Part shown: positions 7,666 through 15,963 of the stretch, piece by piece
How positions within the stretch are numbered: the first letter of the stretch is position 1
How the letters are laid out: every line of letters begins with the position of its first letter
Source of the DNA: DASWHF01 sp036393295
Lineage (GTDB): Bacteria > Pseudomonadota > Gammaproteobacteria > Acidiferrobacterales > UBA6901
DNA length: 51,839 bases
Direction of reading: 5' to 3'
NCBI GenBank assembly: GCA_036393295.1
Contig: DASWHF010000073.1
Span: 1 to 51,839 of the forward strand
Notes under the pieces: model-generated
The model's database searches: none
What the model was told of the DNA's origin: nothing
What the model saw: the letters and a program-made list of their open reading frames with translations, nothing else
Program-made: the position numbers and the translations under genes

Positions 7666-7681
7666 TGTGACCCAGTTCACA
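7666..7681. promoter_or_regulatory. Crp-type operator TGTGA-N6-TCACA
   Basis: Both half-sites are perfect: TGTGA (7666-7670) and TCACA (7677-7681) around CCCAGT. The centre (7673.5) is about 40-41 bases before the start point predicted from the -10 at 7702-7707. That is the position of a class II CRP-dependent activator site. The adjacent Crp/Fnr-like protein has the recognition residues for this half-site, but a global Crp/Vfr could also use it. Confidence 0.7.
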
Positions 7682-7701
7682 GCCATTTCACCGGGCGCCG
7701 A

Positions 7702-7707
7702 TAGACT
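7702..7707 (+). promoter_or_regulatory. Predicted -10 box of the two-repeat protein gene
   Basis: TAGACT, with no recognisable -35 hexamer at the correct spacing (7679-7684 reads ACAGCC). That is what an activator-dependent promoter would look like with the operator at 7666-7681. The untranslated leader would be about 65 bases. Confidence 0.5.
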
Positions 7708-7778
7708 GGGCAACAAGGGTGGGAAGGCGACGGAGCGCCGGATTCCCGTGGGAACGAGCAGGGTGGAGGAAACCAATC

Positions 7779-8930
7779 ATGACACCGAACCTGGCCATCG
7801 TCGCATCGCAGCGGGCCGGCCGCGGGCAGCGGATCGCCGCCGCCACGCCGCCGGCCGGCACGTTCAACAAGCATGTCATGCTGTCGGCGGAGCCGGGCAG
7901 CTGGGGCCTGCCGTTCACGCCGCTCGCCGACGGCTGCCGCATGCAGATGCTGGTGCGCGCGGCCGACATCCAGGGCGCCGGGCCGATACAGGCGCTGACC
8001 CTGTATCTCGGCGAGCCGACGGCCAGCGTGGTCTGCGAGCGCTTGCAGCTGCGGCTGGCGCACAGCACGCTGGCCGCGCTCGGCACCGATCTGGCGGCGA
8101 ATCTGGCGGCGGCCACGGCCCAGACGGTGCTGGCGACGGCGCGGCATGTGTTGCCGGCCGGCGCGCGCGGCGACACGCTGCGCTTCGAGTTCGACCGGCC
8201 TTATCACTATAACGGTGTCGACAACCTGGTGATCGACCTCGATGCCGGCCCGTGCAGCCGGCCGGTCTCGATCCTCGCGGCCAGTGCCCGCCCGGCCTAT
8301 CCGGCCGCGGTGATCGCGACCCGCGGCGAGGGCGGTCTGCCGCCGTGCACCGATCTGCCCCGGCTCAGCCTGCGCTTCGGCGGCGGCGTCAGCACCTTGA
8401 GCCGCGAGCGCAATCCGGTCAGCGAGTTCGTGCCGTTCAACGATTTCAGCCAGCTGCGGCATGTGCAGGTCATGTACCCGGCCGAGGAGGTCAACGGCGC
8501 CGGGCGCATCACCGGCATCGCGCTGCGGGTCGCCCAGGACTCGCGGCTCGAACAGCGTTTCCGCTTCAATCTGTGCATCGGGCACAGCCGGCGCGACGAA
8601 TTGAGCGACGTGCTGGCCGCGAACTTCGACACCGGACCCGCAGTGATGCTCGCGGACGACGCCTGGTTGCGGGTGCCGGAGAACCTGGCGGCCGGCGAAT
8701 ACCTGTGGCTGCCGCTGCACGACGGCAGCTTCGTCTACAACGGCGTCGACAACCTGCTGCTGGACATCGAGGTCGCCGAGGCCAGCGGCACGCTGCGCTG
8801 GTCGGCGCACCTGGCCGGCGGGCGGCGGCGACGCGCCTTCGGGCTGCCGGGGGCCGCGACCACCGAGCACCTCGACAGCGGCGCCTACGATCTGCGCCTG
8901 GCGTTCGCGGCGCGGGCGATTACCGTCTGA
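7779..8930 (+). CDS. Two-repeat paralogue of the YNGxDNL protein, no evident signal peptide
   Basis: 383 residues. The ATG at 7779 has an excellent ribosome-binding site (GGTGGAGGA, 8-base spacing). Two repeats of the same kind as in the preceding gene are present (about 30-207 and 208-383). Their conserved strands are YNGVDNLVIDL and YNGVDNLLLDI, and the segments GAGxIxxLxL and LAHSTLAALGTDLAAN are shared. Unlike its neighbour it has no hydrophobic export signal or lipobox: residues 1-30 are short, polar and basic. No alternative upstream start supplies one. It is expressed from its own promoter behind a Crp-type operator. Function unknown. It could be exported by another route, act inside the cell, or have lost its signal. 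Confidence 0.75.
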   Translation: MTPNLAIVASQRAGRGQRIAAATPPAGTFNKHVMLSAEPGSWGLPFTPLADGCRMQMLVRAADIQGAGPIQALTLYLGEPTASVVCERLQLRLAHSTLAALGTDLAANLAAATAQTVLATARHVLPAGARGDTLRFEFDRPYHYNGVDNLVIDLDAGPCSRPVSILAASARPAYPAAVIATRGEGGLPPCTDLPRLSLRFGGGVSTLSRERNPVSEFVPFNDFSQLRHVQVMYPAEEVNGAGRITGIALRVAQDSRLEQRFRFNLCIGHSRRDELSDVLAANFDTGPAVMLADDAWLRVPENLAAGEYLWLPLHDGSFVYNGVDNLLLDIEVAEASGTLRWSAHLAGGRRRRAFGLPGAATTEHLDSGAYDLRLAFAARAITV

Positions 8931-8953
8931 TTACGACATAAAGGGCATTCAAA

Positions 8954-9046
8954 ACCCCTCTCCCTCCGGAAGAGGGGCAGGGGTGAGGACGCGTTCAGTT
9001 TCCGATTTTCCCTCACCCCGGCCCTCTCCCAAAGGGAGAGGGGGAG
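8954..9046. repeat. REP-like palindrome family A, copy 2 (head-to-head doublet)
   Basis: Two inverted copies: 8954-8988 (CCCCTCTCCCTCCGG..GAGGGG then GGGGTGAGG) and 9010-9046 (CCCTCACCCC then CCCTCTCCCAAAGGGAGAGGG in two arms). They fill part of the 310-base gap before gspC. The rest of the gap, 9047-9200, shows nothing recognisable. Confidence 0.8.
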
Positions 9047-9228
9047 CCCTGCCTGCGCCGACCTTCATCCCTGTTCCTGTCTTCACATCGCCCTGCCACC
9101 ACCCCGGGCGACACGGAACCCCACGACCTCAGTATCCTCTTAAGCCGTATGCGCGCCGTAGCTGTCCGCTTGTCTGAAGTGCTTTCCATAAGTCACGGTT
9201 TTGAGATAGTTTTTGCCTGCAAGCGGGA

Positions 9229-9234
9229 TATAAT
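9229..9234 (+). promoter_or_regulatory. Predicted -10 box of the gsp operon
   Basis: Perfect TATAAT ending 6 bases before the gspC ATG (9241). The predicted transcription start therefore coincides with the start codon and the mRNA would be leaderless. No consensus -35 was found at 16-18 bases; TTGAGA (9201-9206) is 22 bases away. Confidence 0.5.
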
Positions 9235-9240
9235 GCCGGT

Positions 9241-10164
9241 ATGAGCAGCATCGCATCCGGGTCGTCGATGGCGGGCAGCGAGGAGCTGCTGCTGCGCGGT
9301 TTGGCCTTCTTTCAGGGGTTGCTCGCGACGCGCTGGTTCGTGCCGGCGGCGAATATCGTCGCGCTCATGATCCTGACGGCCGGGATGGCGCATTGGACCT
9401 GGCTCACGTTCAAGCCGACCCTGCCGCAGGTGGTGGCGGAGCAGGCCGCGATGGCGGGGCCCATGGAACAATTCGACCCGCAGCCGATTCTCGCCGCCCA
9501 TCTGTTCGGCCAGGCGCCGCCGGCGGCCGCGCGCCCATCGCTCGAAAACATCCCGATCAGCAGCCTCAACCTGGTGCTGACCGGGGTGGTGGCGGCCGGC
9601 GGGGCGAGCTTCGCGCTCATCAGCGTCAACGGCCAGCCGCAGGAGCCGTTCGCCATCGGCCAGGAAGTATTGAGCGGCGCGATCCTGCAGGCGGTCTATC
9701 CGGATCGCGCGATCCTCGAGCGCGCCGGCGTGAGCGAGGCGCTGATGCTGGAGGGCATGGCCAAGCCCTTGCCGGAGCTGACGCTCGACGGGCTGCCGGC
9801 GCCGGCGGCCAATCTCGCGCCGGCCGGTACGCGGCTCGGCATCCGCGAGCAGGCGCCGAACAGCTATGTCGTGCCGCGCAGCGCCATCGACTCCCAGCTC
9901 AAGCAGCCGCAGCAGTTCCTGAGCCAGGCGCTGATGGTGCCGAACGCCGGCGGCGGCTTTCTGGTGCGCGAGATCCAGCCCGGCAGCGTCTACGAAAGCC
10001 TCGGCCTGCAGGTGGGCGACGTGATCCGCTCGGTGAACGGCCAGCCGGTGAATTCGGTCGAGGACGCGATGCGCATCTACGGCCAGTCGAAGAACATGCG
10101 CAACCTGCGCGTCGAGATCGTGCGTGCCGGTCGGCCGGAGATGCTGCAATATAATGTCCAGTGA
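9241..10164 (+). CDS. gspC: GspC, T2SS inner-membrane clamp protein
   Basis: 307 residues. GspC spans the inner membrane once (about 36-57) and links the inner-membrane platform to the secretin. The periplasmic homology region (about 90-170) includes the SSLNLVLTGVV strand and GQEV typical of GspC. The C-terminal PDZ domain (about 220-305) contains LGLQVGDVIRSVNGQPV. It begins the plus-strand operon gspC-N. The start lies directly behind a TATAAT box with no ribosome-binding site, suggesting a leaderless message. An internal ATG at 9268 is a weaker alternative. Confidence 0.94.
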   Translation: MSSIASGSSMAGSEELLLRGLAFFQGLLATRWFVPAANIVALMILTAGMAHWTWLTFKPTLPQVVAEQAAMAGPMEQFDPQPILAAHLFGQAPPAAARPSLENIPISSLNLVLTGVVAAGGASFALISVNGQPQEPFAIGQEVLSGAILQAVYPDRAILERAGVSEALMLEGMAKPLPELTLDGLPAPAANLAPAGTRLGIREQAPNSYVVPRSAIDSQLKQPQQFLSQALMVPNAGGGFLVREIQPGSVYESLGLQVGDVIRSVNGQPVNSVEDAMRIYGQSKNMRNLRVEIVRAGRPEMLQYNVQ

Positions 10165-10233
10165 TAATAGAATGAACTTTTCGAGATCGCCGGCGCAACG
10201 CCGGGCGAATTCCACCGCGGGGGCGGGCAAGGC

Positions 10234-12570
10234 ATGAACGAATTCCGGCTGCGCAGGGCCATCGGGTTGCTGCTGGGCGCGTCGCTCGTGACCGTCACCG
10301 GCGCCGTGGAGATGATGCCGATTCCGCCGTCGCCGGTGCCGGACGAGCAGGGTACGGTCGAGGCGCCTCCGCCGGTCGACTACCAGACCGATATGCCGCT
10401 GCCGGATGCCGCTGCGCCACCGCCGCCCGCGCCACCGCCGCCCTTGCCGCCGCCCGGCTATGCCCCGCCACAGCCGGCGCAGGCGCCGGCCGGCGCGCCG
10501 CCGGTCGCCGGCCCGGCGATGCGCGCGGACCAGATGCTGTTCAACTTCCAGGACGCCGACATCCAGGCGGTGGTCAAGACCGTGGCGCAGATCACCGGGC
10601 GCAATTTCCTGCTCGATCCGCGCGTCAAGGGCCGCATCACCATCATCTCGGCCAAGCCGGTGTCGAAGTGGGCGGCCTACGAAATCTTCGTCTCGGCGCT
10701 CAAGGCCCAGGGCTTCTCCGCGGTCGAGGGGCCGGGCGGCATCGTCAAGCTGATCCCCGAGGCCGAGGCCAAGCAGGGCGCCGAGGTCAGCGGCCCGAAG
10801 CCGCGCAAGAGCGACCAGTGGGTGACCCAGGTGGTCGAGATCCAGTTCGCCTCGGCGCCGCAGCTCATTCCGCTGCTGCGGCCCTTGATGTCGCCGAGCG
10901 CCATGCTGTCGGTGTACGCGCCCGGCAATATCCTGGTGATGACCGACACCGCGGCCAGCATCCGCAGCGTGCTGCGCGTCATCGAGAAGATTGACCGCCG
11001 CGGCAGCATCGAGGTCACGGTCATTCCGCTGAAGCACGCCTCGGTGGTCGATATCGCCCAACAGCTCGGACGCTTCACCGAGGGCGCGCAGATTCCGGGC
11101 ATGCCCGGCCAGCCGCAGGTTCAGGTGCCCGGGGCCGTCGGCGGCGACGCGCGCCTGCTGGTGGTCCCGGACTTGCGCACCAACAGCCTGTTGGTGCGTT
11201 CCGACAATCCCGGGCGGCTCGAGGAGCTGAAATCGCTGATCGAGAAGCTCGACGTGCCGGCCAAGGGCGGCGGCAACACGCACGTGATTTATCTGCGCAA
11301 CGCCGAGGCCGTGAAGCTCGCCGAGGTGCTGCGCGGGCTGCTGACCGGCGAATCGCGCGCCGCCGCGGCCGCGCCCGTCGCCATGCCCGGTGCGGCCGGC
11401 GCGGCCGCCGGCCGCGGCGTCGAGGCCTCGACGATCCAGGCCGACGAGTCGACCAATGCCTTGATCATCAGCGCCAACGACGCCGTTTACAACAACCTGC
11501 GCGCGGTGATCGAGAAACTGGATCAGCGGCGGGCGCAGGTGTATGTCGAGGCCTTGGTGGTCGAGCTCACCGACGATCGTGCGACCCAGTTTGGCATTCA
11601 GTGGGCGGCGGGTACCGGCATAGGCAGCGACCCGAGCGGCGGTGCCGTCGCTGGCTTGACCAACTTCACGGCCGGGCCTGGAATCATTCAGACCGTCGCG
11701 GAAGAAGGTGCGAATCTGGCGGGTGCGAACGGGCTGACACTGGGCTTCATCGGTAAGGAGATCACCCTGCCGGATGGCACCAAGGTGCGCGGCCTCGGTG
11801 CGCTGGTGCGCGCGTTTGAGGGAGACACCAAAACCAATATTCTGTCGACGCCGAATCTGGTGATGCTCGACAACGCCGAAGGCAAGATCGTCGTCGGCCG
11901 GAACGTGCCGTTCGTGACCGGAAGCTTTGCCCAGGCGACCGGCACCAGCGGCTCCGCGGTCAACCCCTTTCAGACCATCGAGCGCCAGGACGTTGGGCTT
12001 ACGCTCAAGATCAAGCCGCAGATCTCCGAAGGGGGCGTGGTAAAGCTCGAGATCTTCCAGGAGGTCTCGAGTGTCGAGCCGTCTGTGCAGGCGGCGGATC
12101 TGGTCACCAACAAGCGGTCGATCGAGACCACGGTGCTTATCGACGATGGCAACATTATGGTGCTCGGCGGGTTGATCGAGGATCGGCGGAGCTTGAACGA
12201 GCAGAAGGTGCCGCTGCTCGGCGACATCCCGCTGATCGGTTACTTGTTCAAGTTCCGCGACAACGACAAGCAGAAGACCAATCTGATGGTCTTCCTGCGC
12301 CCGGTGATCCTGCGCAGCGCGCTCGATTCCTATGCGATCACCGCTGACCGCTACGACATCATTATGGTGCCGGACGCGCGCGCCAGAGACGGGCGCGCCG
12401 CCCTCAAGGAGCGCTTCCGTCCGGTCAAGCCCGAGCCCAAGGAAACTCCGGCCGAACCTGACGACGTGATCGGTTCGCCGACGCGCGAAGGTCAGCTCGG
12501 CCCGCCGGCCGCTCCCGAGGCTGTTCCCGACAGCGCGCCGCCCGGCGACGCAGACCCCGCCGCGCGCTGA
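10234..12570 (+). CDS. gspD: GspD, T2SS secretin
   Basis: 778-residue outer-membrane channel. A signal peptide (about 1-26) is followed by an unusual Pro/Ala-rich linker (about 25-95, with runs of six or fewer prolines). Then come the N0 domain (starting near FNFQDADI), the repeated N1-N3 domains (with NALII, RAVIEKLD) and the secretin barrel. The barrel carries the conserved VPLLGDIPLIGYLF motif near residue 660. The C-terminal tail is acidic and Pro-rich. It follows gspC by 69 bases and precedes gspE by 11 bases. The pre-N0 proline linker is longer than I expect for a T2SS secretin. No pilotin gene is in the window. Confidence 0.96.
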   Translation: MNEFRLRRAIGLLLGASLVTVTGAVEMMPIPPSPVPDEQGTVEAPPPVDYQTDMPLPDAAAPPPPAPPPPLPPPGYAPPQPAQAPAGAPPVAGPAMRADQMLFNFQDADIQAVVKTVAQITGRNFLLDPRVKGRITIISAKPVSKWAAYEIFVSALKAQGFSAVEGPGGIVKLIPEAEAKQGAEVSGPKPRKSDQWVTQVVEIQFASAPQLIPLLRPLMSPSAMLSVYAPGNILVMTDTAASIRSVLRVIEKIDRRGSIEVTVIPLKHASVVDIAQQLGRFTEGAQIPGMPGQPQVQVPGAVGGDARLLVVPDLRTNSLLVRSDNPGRLEELKSLIEKLDVPAKGGGNTHVIYLRNAEAVKLAEVLRGLLTGESRAAAAAPVAMPGAAGAAAGRGVEASTIQADESTNALIISANDAVYNNLRAVIEKLDQRRAQVYVEALVVELTDDRATQFGIQWAAGTGIGSDPSGGAVAGLTNFTAGPGIIQTVAEEGANLAGANGLTLGFIGKEITLPDGTKVRGLGALVRAFEGDTKTNILSTPNLVMLDNAEGKIVVGRNVPFVTGSFAQATGTSGSAVNPFQTIERQDVGLTLKIKPQISEGGVVKLEIFQEVSSVEPSVQAADLVTNKRSIETTVLIDDGNIMVLGGLIEDRRSLNEQKVPLLGDIPLIGYLFKFRDNDKQKTNLMVFLRPVILRSALDSYAITADRYDIIMVPDARARDGRAALKERFRPVKPEPKETPAEPDDVIGSPTREGQLGPPAAPEAVPDSAPPGDADPAAR

Positions 12571-12581
12571 GATCTCCGCTT

Positions 12582-14099
12582 ATGGCCACCGCCCCGGACC
12601 TGCAGGCGCTCGATCCGCAAACCACCCAGCGGCTGCCCTACCATTTCGCCAAGCGCCACGGCGTGATCTCGGCGCGCGACGGCGGCGAGGCGGTCGAGGT
12701 CTGGGTGCGGCCGGGGGTCACCAGCCAGGTGATCGCCGAGCTCCGGCGCGCGCTCGGGCGGCCGGTGCGCATCTGCCAGCTCAGCCAGGAGGACTTCGAC
12801 GCCGCGCTCAACCGCGCTTACGAGCGCGGCATGAGCCACGCCATGCAGATCGTCGACGACATCGGCGAGGACATGGACTTGACCGAGCTCGCCCAGAACC
12901 TGCCCAAGGCCGAGGACCTGCTGGAGAGCGAGGACGACGCGCCGATCGTGCGATTGATCAACGCGCTGCTCACCCAGGCGGTGCGCGAGGGTGCCTCCGA
13001 CATCCACGTCGAGCCGTTCGAGACGCGCTCGGTGGTGCGCTTCCGCCTCGACGGCGTGCTGCGCGACATCGTCGAGCCGCAGCAGGTGCTGCACGGCGTG
13101 ATCGTGTCGCGCATCAAGATCATGGCGCGCCTCGACATCGCCGAGAAGCGCCTGCCGCAGGACGGCCGCATCACCCTGCGGCTCGCCGGCCGCGCGGTCG
13201 ACGTGCGCGTCTCGACCCTGCCGACCGGCCACGGCGAGCGCGTGGTCATGCGGCTGCTCGACAAGCAGGTCGGGCGCATGACGCTCAAGGGTCTCGGCAT
13301 GGAGCCCAAGACCCTTGCCACGCTCGACCATTTGATCCATCAACCGCACGGCATCCTGCTGGTCACCGGCCCGACCGGCTCCGGCAAGACCACGACGCTG
13401 TACGCGGGGCTGTCGCAGCTCGACTCCAAGCGTTTCAATATCGTCACGGTCGAGGACCCGATCGAGTACGATCTGGACGGCATCGGCCAGACCCAGGTGA
13501 ACAGCAAGATCGAGCTCACCTTCGCCCGCGCGCTGCGCGCGATTCTGCGCCAGGACCCGGACATCATCATGATCGGCGAGATCCGCGACCTCGAGACCGC
13601 GCAGATCGCGGTCCAGGCCTCGCTCACCGGCCACCTGGTGCTCGCCACGCTGCACACCAACGACGCCGTCGGCGCGGTCACGCGCCTGGTCGACATGGGC
13701 GTGGAGCCCTTCCTGGTGGCCTCCAGCCTGATCGGCGTGCTCGCCCAGCGCCTGGTGCGCAAGCTCTGCCCCGAGTGCAAGCGCGCCCATACGCCGGACG
13801 CGGCCGAGCTGGAGTTGCTGGAGGTCTCACCGTCCGAGGCCGCCGGCATGACGATCTACTCGGCCGCCGGCTGCGCGCTCTGCGGCCAGACCGGCTACCA
13901 GGGGCGCACCGGCATCTACGAACTGCTGAGCGTCGACGACACCCTGCGCAGCCTGGTGCACGACGCCGCCTCCGAGGGCAGGATCCGCGACCACGCCCGC
14001 ACCCTCGGCATGCGCTTCCTCCGGCAGGACGGCCTGCGCTGGGTCCAGCAGGGGATGACGAGTCTGGAGGAGGTGTTGCGGGTGTCGCGGGAAGGCTGA
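12582..14099 (+). CDS. gspE: GspE, T2SS assembly ATPase
   Basis: 505 residues. This cytoplasmic hexameric ATPase drives pseudopilus assembly and docks on GspL through its N-terminal domain (1-100). Walker A is GPTGSGKTT (263-271), Walker B lies in DIIMIGEIRD (327-336), the Asp box is VTVEDPIEY, and the His box is LATLHTNDA. The zinc-binding tetracysteine is present as CPEC (396, 399) and CALC (431, 434), which separates GspE from PilB-like relatives lacking it. Length and order are normal. A 191-base repeat-rich gap separates it from gspF. Confidence 0.97.
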   Translation: MATAPDLQALDPQTTQRLPYHFAKRHGVISARDGGEAVEVWVRPGVTSQVIAELRRALGRPVRICQLSQEDFDAALNRAYERGMSHAMQIVDDIGEDMDLTELAQNLPKAEDLLESEDDAPIVRLINALLTQAVREGASDIHVEPFETRSVVRFRLDGVLRDIVEPQQVLHGVIVSRIKIMARLDIAEKRLPQDGRITLRLAGRAVDVRVSTLPTGHGERVVMRLLDKQVGRMTLKGLGMEPKTLATLDHLIHQPHGILLVTGPTGSGKTTTLYAGLSQLDSKRFNIVTVEDPIEYDLDGIGQTQVNSKIELTFARALRAILRQDPDIIMIGEIRDLETAQIAVQASLTGHLVLATLHTNDAVGAVTRLVDMGVEPFLVASSLIGVLAQRLVRKLCPECKRAHTPDAAELELLEVSPSEAAGMTIYSAAGCALCGQTGYQGRTGIYELLSVDDTLRSLVHDAASEGRIRDHARTLGMRFLRQDGLRWVQQGMTSLEEVLRVSREG

Positions 14100-14101
14100 T
14101 A

Positions 14102-14288
14102 AAGGCAGAGAAAAGATGCAGTAGAGGCAGAGATAAAGATGCAAGAGAAAAGAGAAAAGGAAATACGGGGTCTGAGGCGTGGATATTGCGTGCCCCCTCG
14201 TTCAGCGTGCCGCGTGACTGTGGATGGCCTGTTTCGTTTTTCTCTTCTTATTTTTCTCTTTTCTCTTTCTCTCTTTTCTCTGCCTTAA
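14102..14288. repeat. Purine/pyrimidine-strand imperfect inverted repeat between gspE and gspF
   Basis: The left side (14102-14165) is purine-rich with two direct copies of GGCAGAGA(T)AAAGATGCA. The right side (14233-14287) is pyrimidine-rich, made of TTTTCTCT units and ending CTTTTCTCTGCCTT, the reverse complement of the left start AAGGCAGAGAAAAG. The RNA could fold into a long imperfect hairpin inside the operon message. No coding potential is seen. AT content is far above the neighbours. Confidence 0.7.
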
Positions 14289-14290
14289 CA

Positions 14291-15517
14291 ATGGCCGCCT
14301 TCGAATACCAAGCCCTGGACGCCCAGGGCCGCTCGATCAAAGGGGTCCTGGAGGGGGACGCCGAGCGCCAGGTGCGTTCGGCGCTGCGCGAGAAGGGGCT
14401 GACGCCGCTGCGCGTCGAGGCGATCCGCTCGGAGGCCGGCGGGCGCGAGGGCGCGGCGCCGCGCGGTTTCGTGTTGCGGCGCGGCATCTCGTCGTCGGCG
14501 CTGGCGCTCATCACCCGCCAGTTCTCGACGCTGGTGCGCGCCGGGCTCACCATCGAGGAGTGCCTCAACGCGCTCATCGAGCAGGCCGAGTCGCCGCGCG
14601 CCCGCAGCGTGCTGGCCGGCGTGCGCGGCAGGGTGCTGGAGGGCCAGTCGCTGGCGCGCGGCATGCGCGAGTTCCCGCAGGCCTTCCCCGACATCTATCG
14701 CAACATGGTCGACGCCGGCGAGCAGTCCGGGCGGCTCGACGAGGTGCTGGAGCGGCTCGCCGACTACACCGAGAGCCGCCAGGCGTTGCAGCAGAAGGTG
14801 CAGCTGGCCTTCATCTATCCGGCGCTGGTGACGCTGGTGGCGATCGCGGTGGTGAGCTTCCTGCTGGTCTACGTGGTGCCGCAGGTGACGCGCGTGTTCG
14901 AAAATACCGGCCAGGAGCTGCCGATGCTGACCCATATCCTCATTGTCGTCAGCGAATTCGTGCGCGCCGTCGGTATCTGGTGGCTGGTGGGCATGGCGGT
15001 CGCGTTCGTTGCCGTGCGGGCGGCGCTCAGGGTGCCGCATATCCGGCTGCGCTGGCATCATGCGGTCCTGCGCCTGCCGCTGGTGGGCCGCATGGTGCGC
15101 GGCATCAACGCCGCGCGGCTCACCAGCACGCTCGGCATCCTGACGGCGAGCGGCATTCCGCTGCTCAATGCCATACAATCGGCGGTGCCGCTGGTGACCA
15201 ACCTGCCGATGCGCGCCGCGGTCGAGGACGCGCTGCGCCAGGTGCGCGAGGGCGGCAGCCTGTCGCGCGCGCTCGGCAAGTCGAAGTTGTTTCCGCCGAT
15301 GGTGATCCACCTGATCGGCAGCGGCGAGGCCAGCGGCCGGCTCGACACCATGCTGATGCGCGCCGCCGAGGCGCAGTCGCGCGAGCTCGAGAACTGGGTG
15401 GCGGCGCTGACCGCGTTGCTGGAACCGGTGCTGATCCTGGTGATGGGCGGCATCGTGCTGTTCATCGTGCTGGCGATCATGCTGCCGATCATCGAAATGA
15501 ATCAATTGATCAAGTGA
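14291..15517 (+). CDS. gspF: GspF, T2SS inner-membrane platform protein
   Basis: 408 residues with two cytoplasmic T2SSF domains (about 70-195 and 275-395) and three transmembrane segments (about 170-190, 220-245, 375-400). The start MAAFEYQALDAQG is the classic GspF N-terminus. Each T2SSF domain shows the G-E-x-S-G-x-L pattern (GEQSGRLDEVLERLA and GEASGRLDTML). The ATG at 14291 comes 3 bases after the repeat ends and has no clear ribosome-binding site. In-frame sequence upstream, back into gspE, is rejected as non-coding. Confidence 0.96.
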   Translation: MAAFEYQALDAQGRSIKGVLEGDAERQVRSALREKGLTPLRVEAIRSEAGGREGAAPRGFVLRRGISSSALALITRQFSTLVRAGLTIEECLNALIEQAESPRARSVLAGVRGRVLEGQSLARGMREFPQAFPDIYRNMVDAGEQSGRLDEVLERLADYTESRQALQQKVQLAFIYPALVTLVAIAVVSFLLVYVVPQVTRVFENTGQELPMLTHILIVVSEFVRAVGIWWLVGMAVAFVAVRAALRVPHIRLRWHHAVLRLPLVGRMVRGINAARLTSTLGILTASGIPLLNAIQSAVPLVTNLPMRAAVEDALRQVREGGSLSRALGKSKLFPPMVIHLIGSGEASGRLDTMLMRAAEAQSRELENWVAALTALLEPVLILVMGGIVLFIVLAIMLPIIEMNQLIK

Positions 15518-15525
15518 GGAAGACG

Positions 15526-15957
15526 ATGTCGAGAATGGAACGGGGTTTTACGCTGATCGAGGTGCTGGTGGTGGTCGTGATCCTGGGCATCCTGGCGGCG
15601 CTGATCGTGCCGCGCATCATGGACCGGCCGGACGAGGCGCGCATCATCGCCGCCCGCAACGACATCCGCGCGATCAAGAGCGCGCTCAATCTCTACCGCC
15701 TGGACAACGGCGTCTATCCCAGCACTGAGCAGGGGCTGATGGCGCTGGTGCAGAAGCCGGACACCGGTAACGTGCCGCGCAACTGGAAGCCCGGCGGCTA
15801 CCTCGACAAAGTGCCCAAGGACCCGTGGCGGAACGATTACCAGTATCTCGCGCCGGGTGTCCAGGGCGAGATCGACATCTTCAGCTACGGCGCCGACGGC
15901 CAGCCGGGGGGCGAGGGCATCAATGCCGACATCGGGTCTTGGAATTTGGATGGATAA
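15526..15957 (+). CDS. gspG: GspG, major pseudopilin
   Basis: 143-residue major pseudopilin. The prepilin leader MSRMERG is cleaved before FTLIEVLVVVVILGILAAL; Glu at mature position 5 is present. The C-terminal region has the GspG signature: YPSTEQGL, PKDPWRNDYQY and FSYGADGQPGGEG, the last part forming the calcium-binding loop. The ATG at 15526 has GAGGAA upstream. It lies 8 bases after gspF. Confidence 0.97.
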   Translation: MSRMERGFTLIEVLVVVVILGILAALIVPRIMDRPDEARIIAARNDIRAIKSALNLYRLDNGVYPSTEQGLMALVQKPDTGNVPRNWKPGGYLDKVPKDPWRNDYQYLAPGVQGEIDIFSYGADGQPGGEGINADIGSWNLDG

Positions 15958-15963
15958 CTGCAG

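Noticed and set aside
9193..11283. Long minus-strand open frame opposite gspC-gspD
   Set aside because: Composition is Arg/His/Ala-rich with no domain. It is the antisense reading of high-GC gspC/gspD, both of which are certain. The same applies to other long frames opposite or within gspE, gspF, ileS and the repeat proteins.
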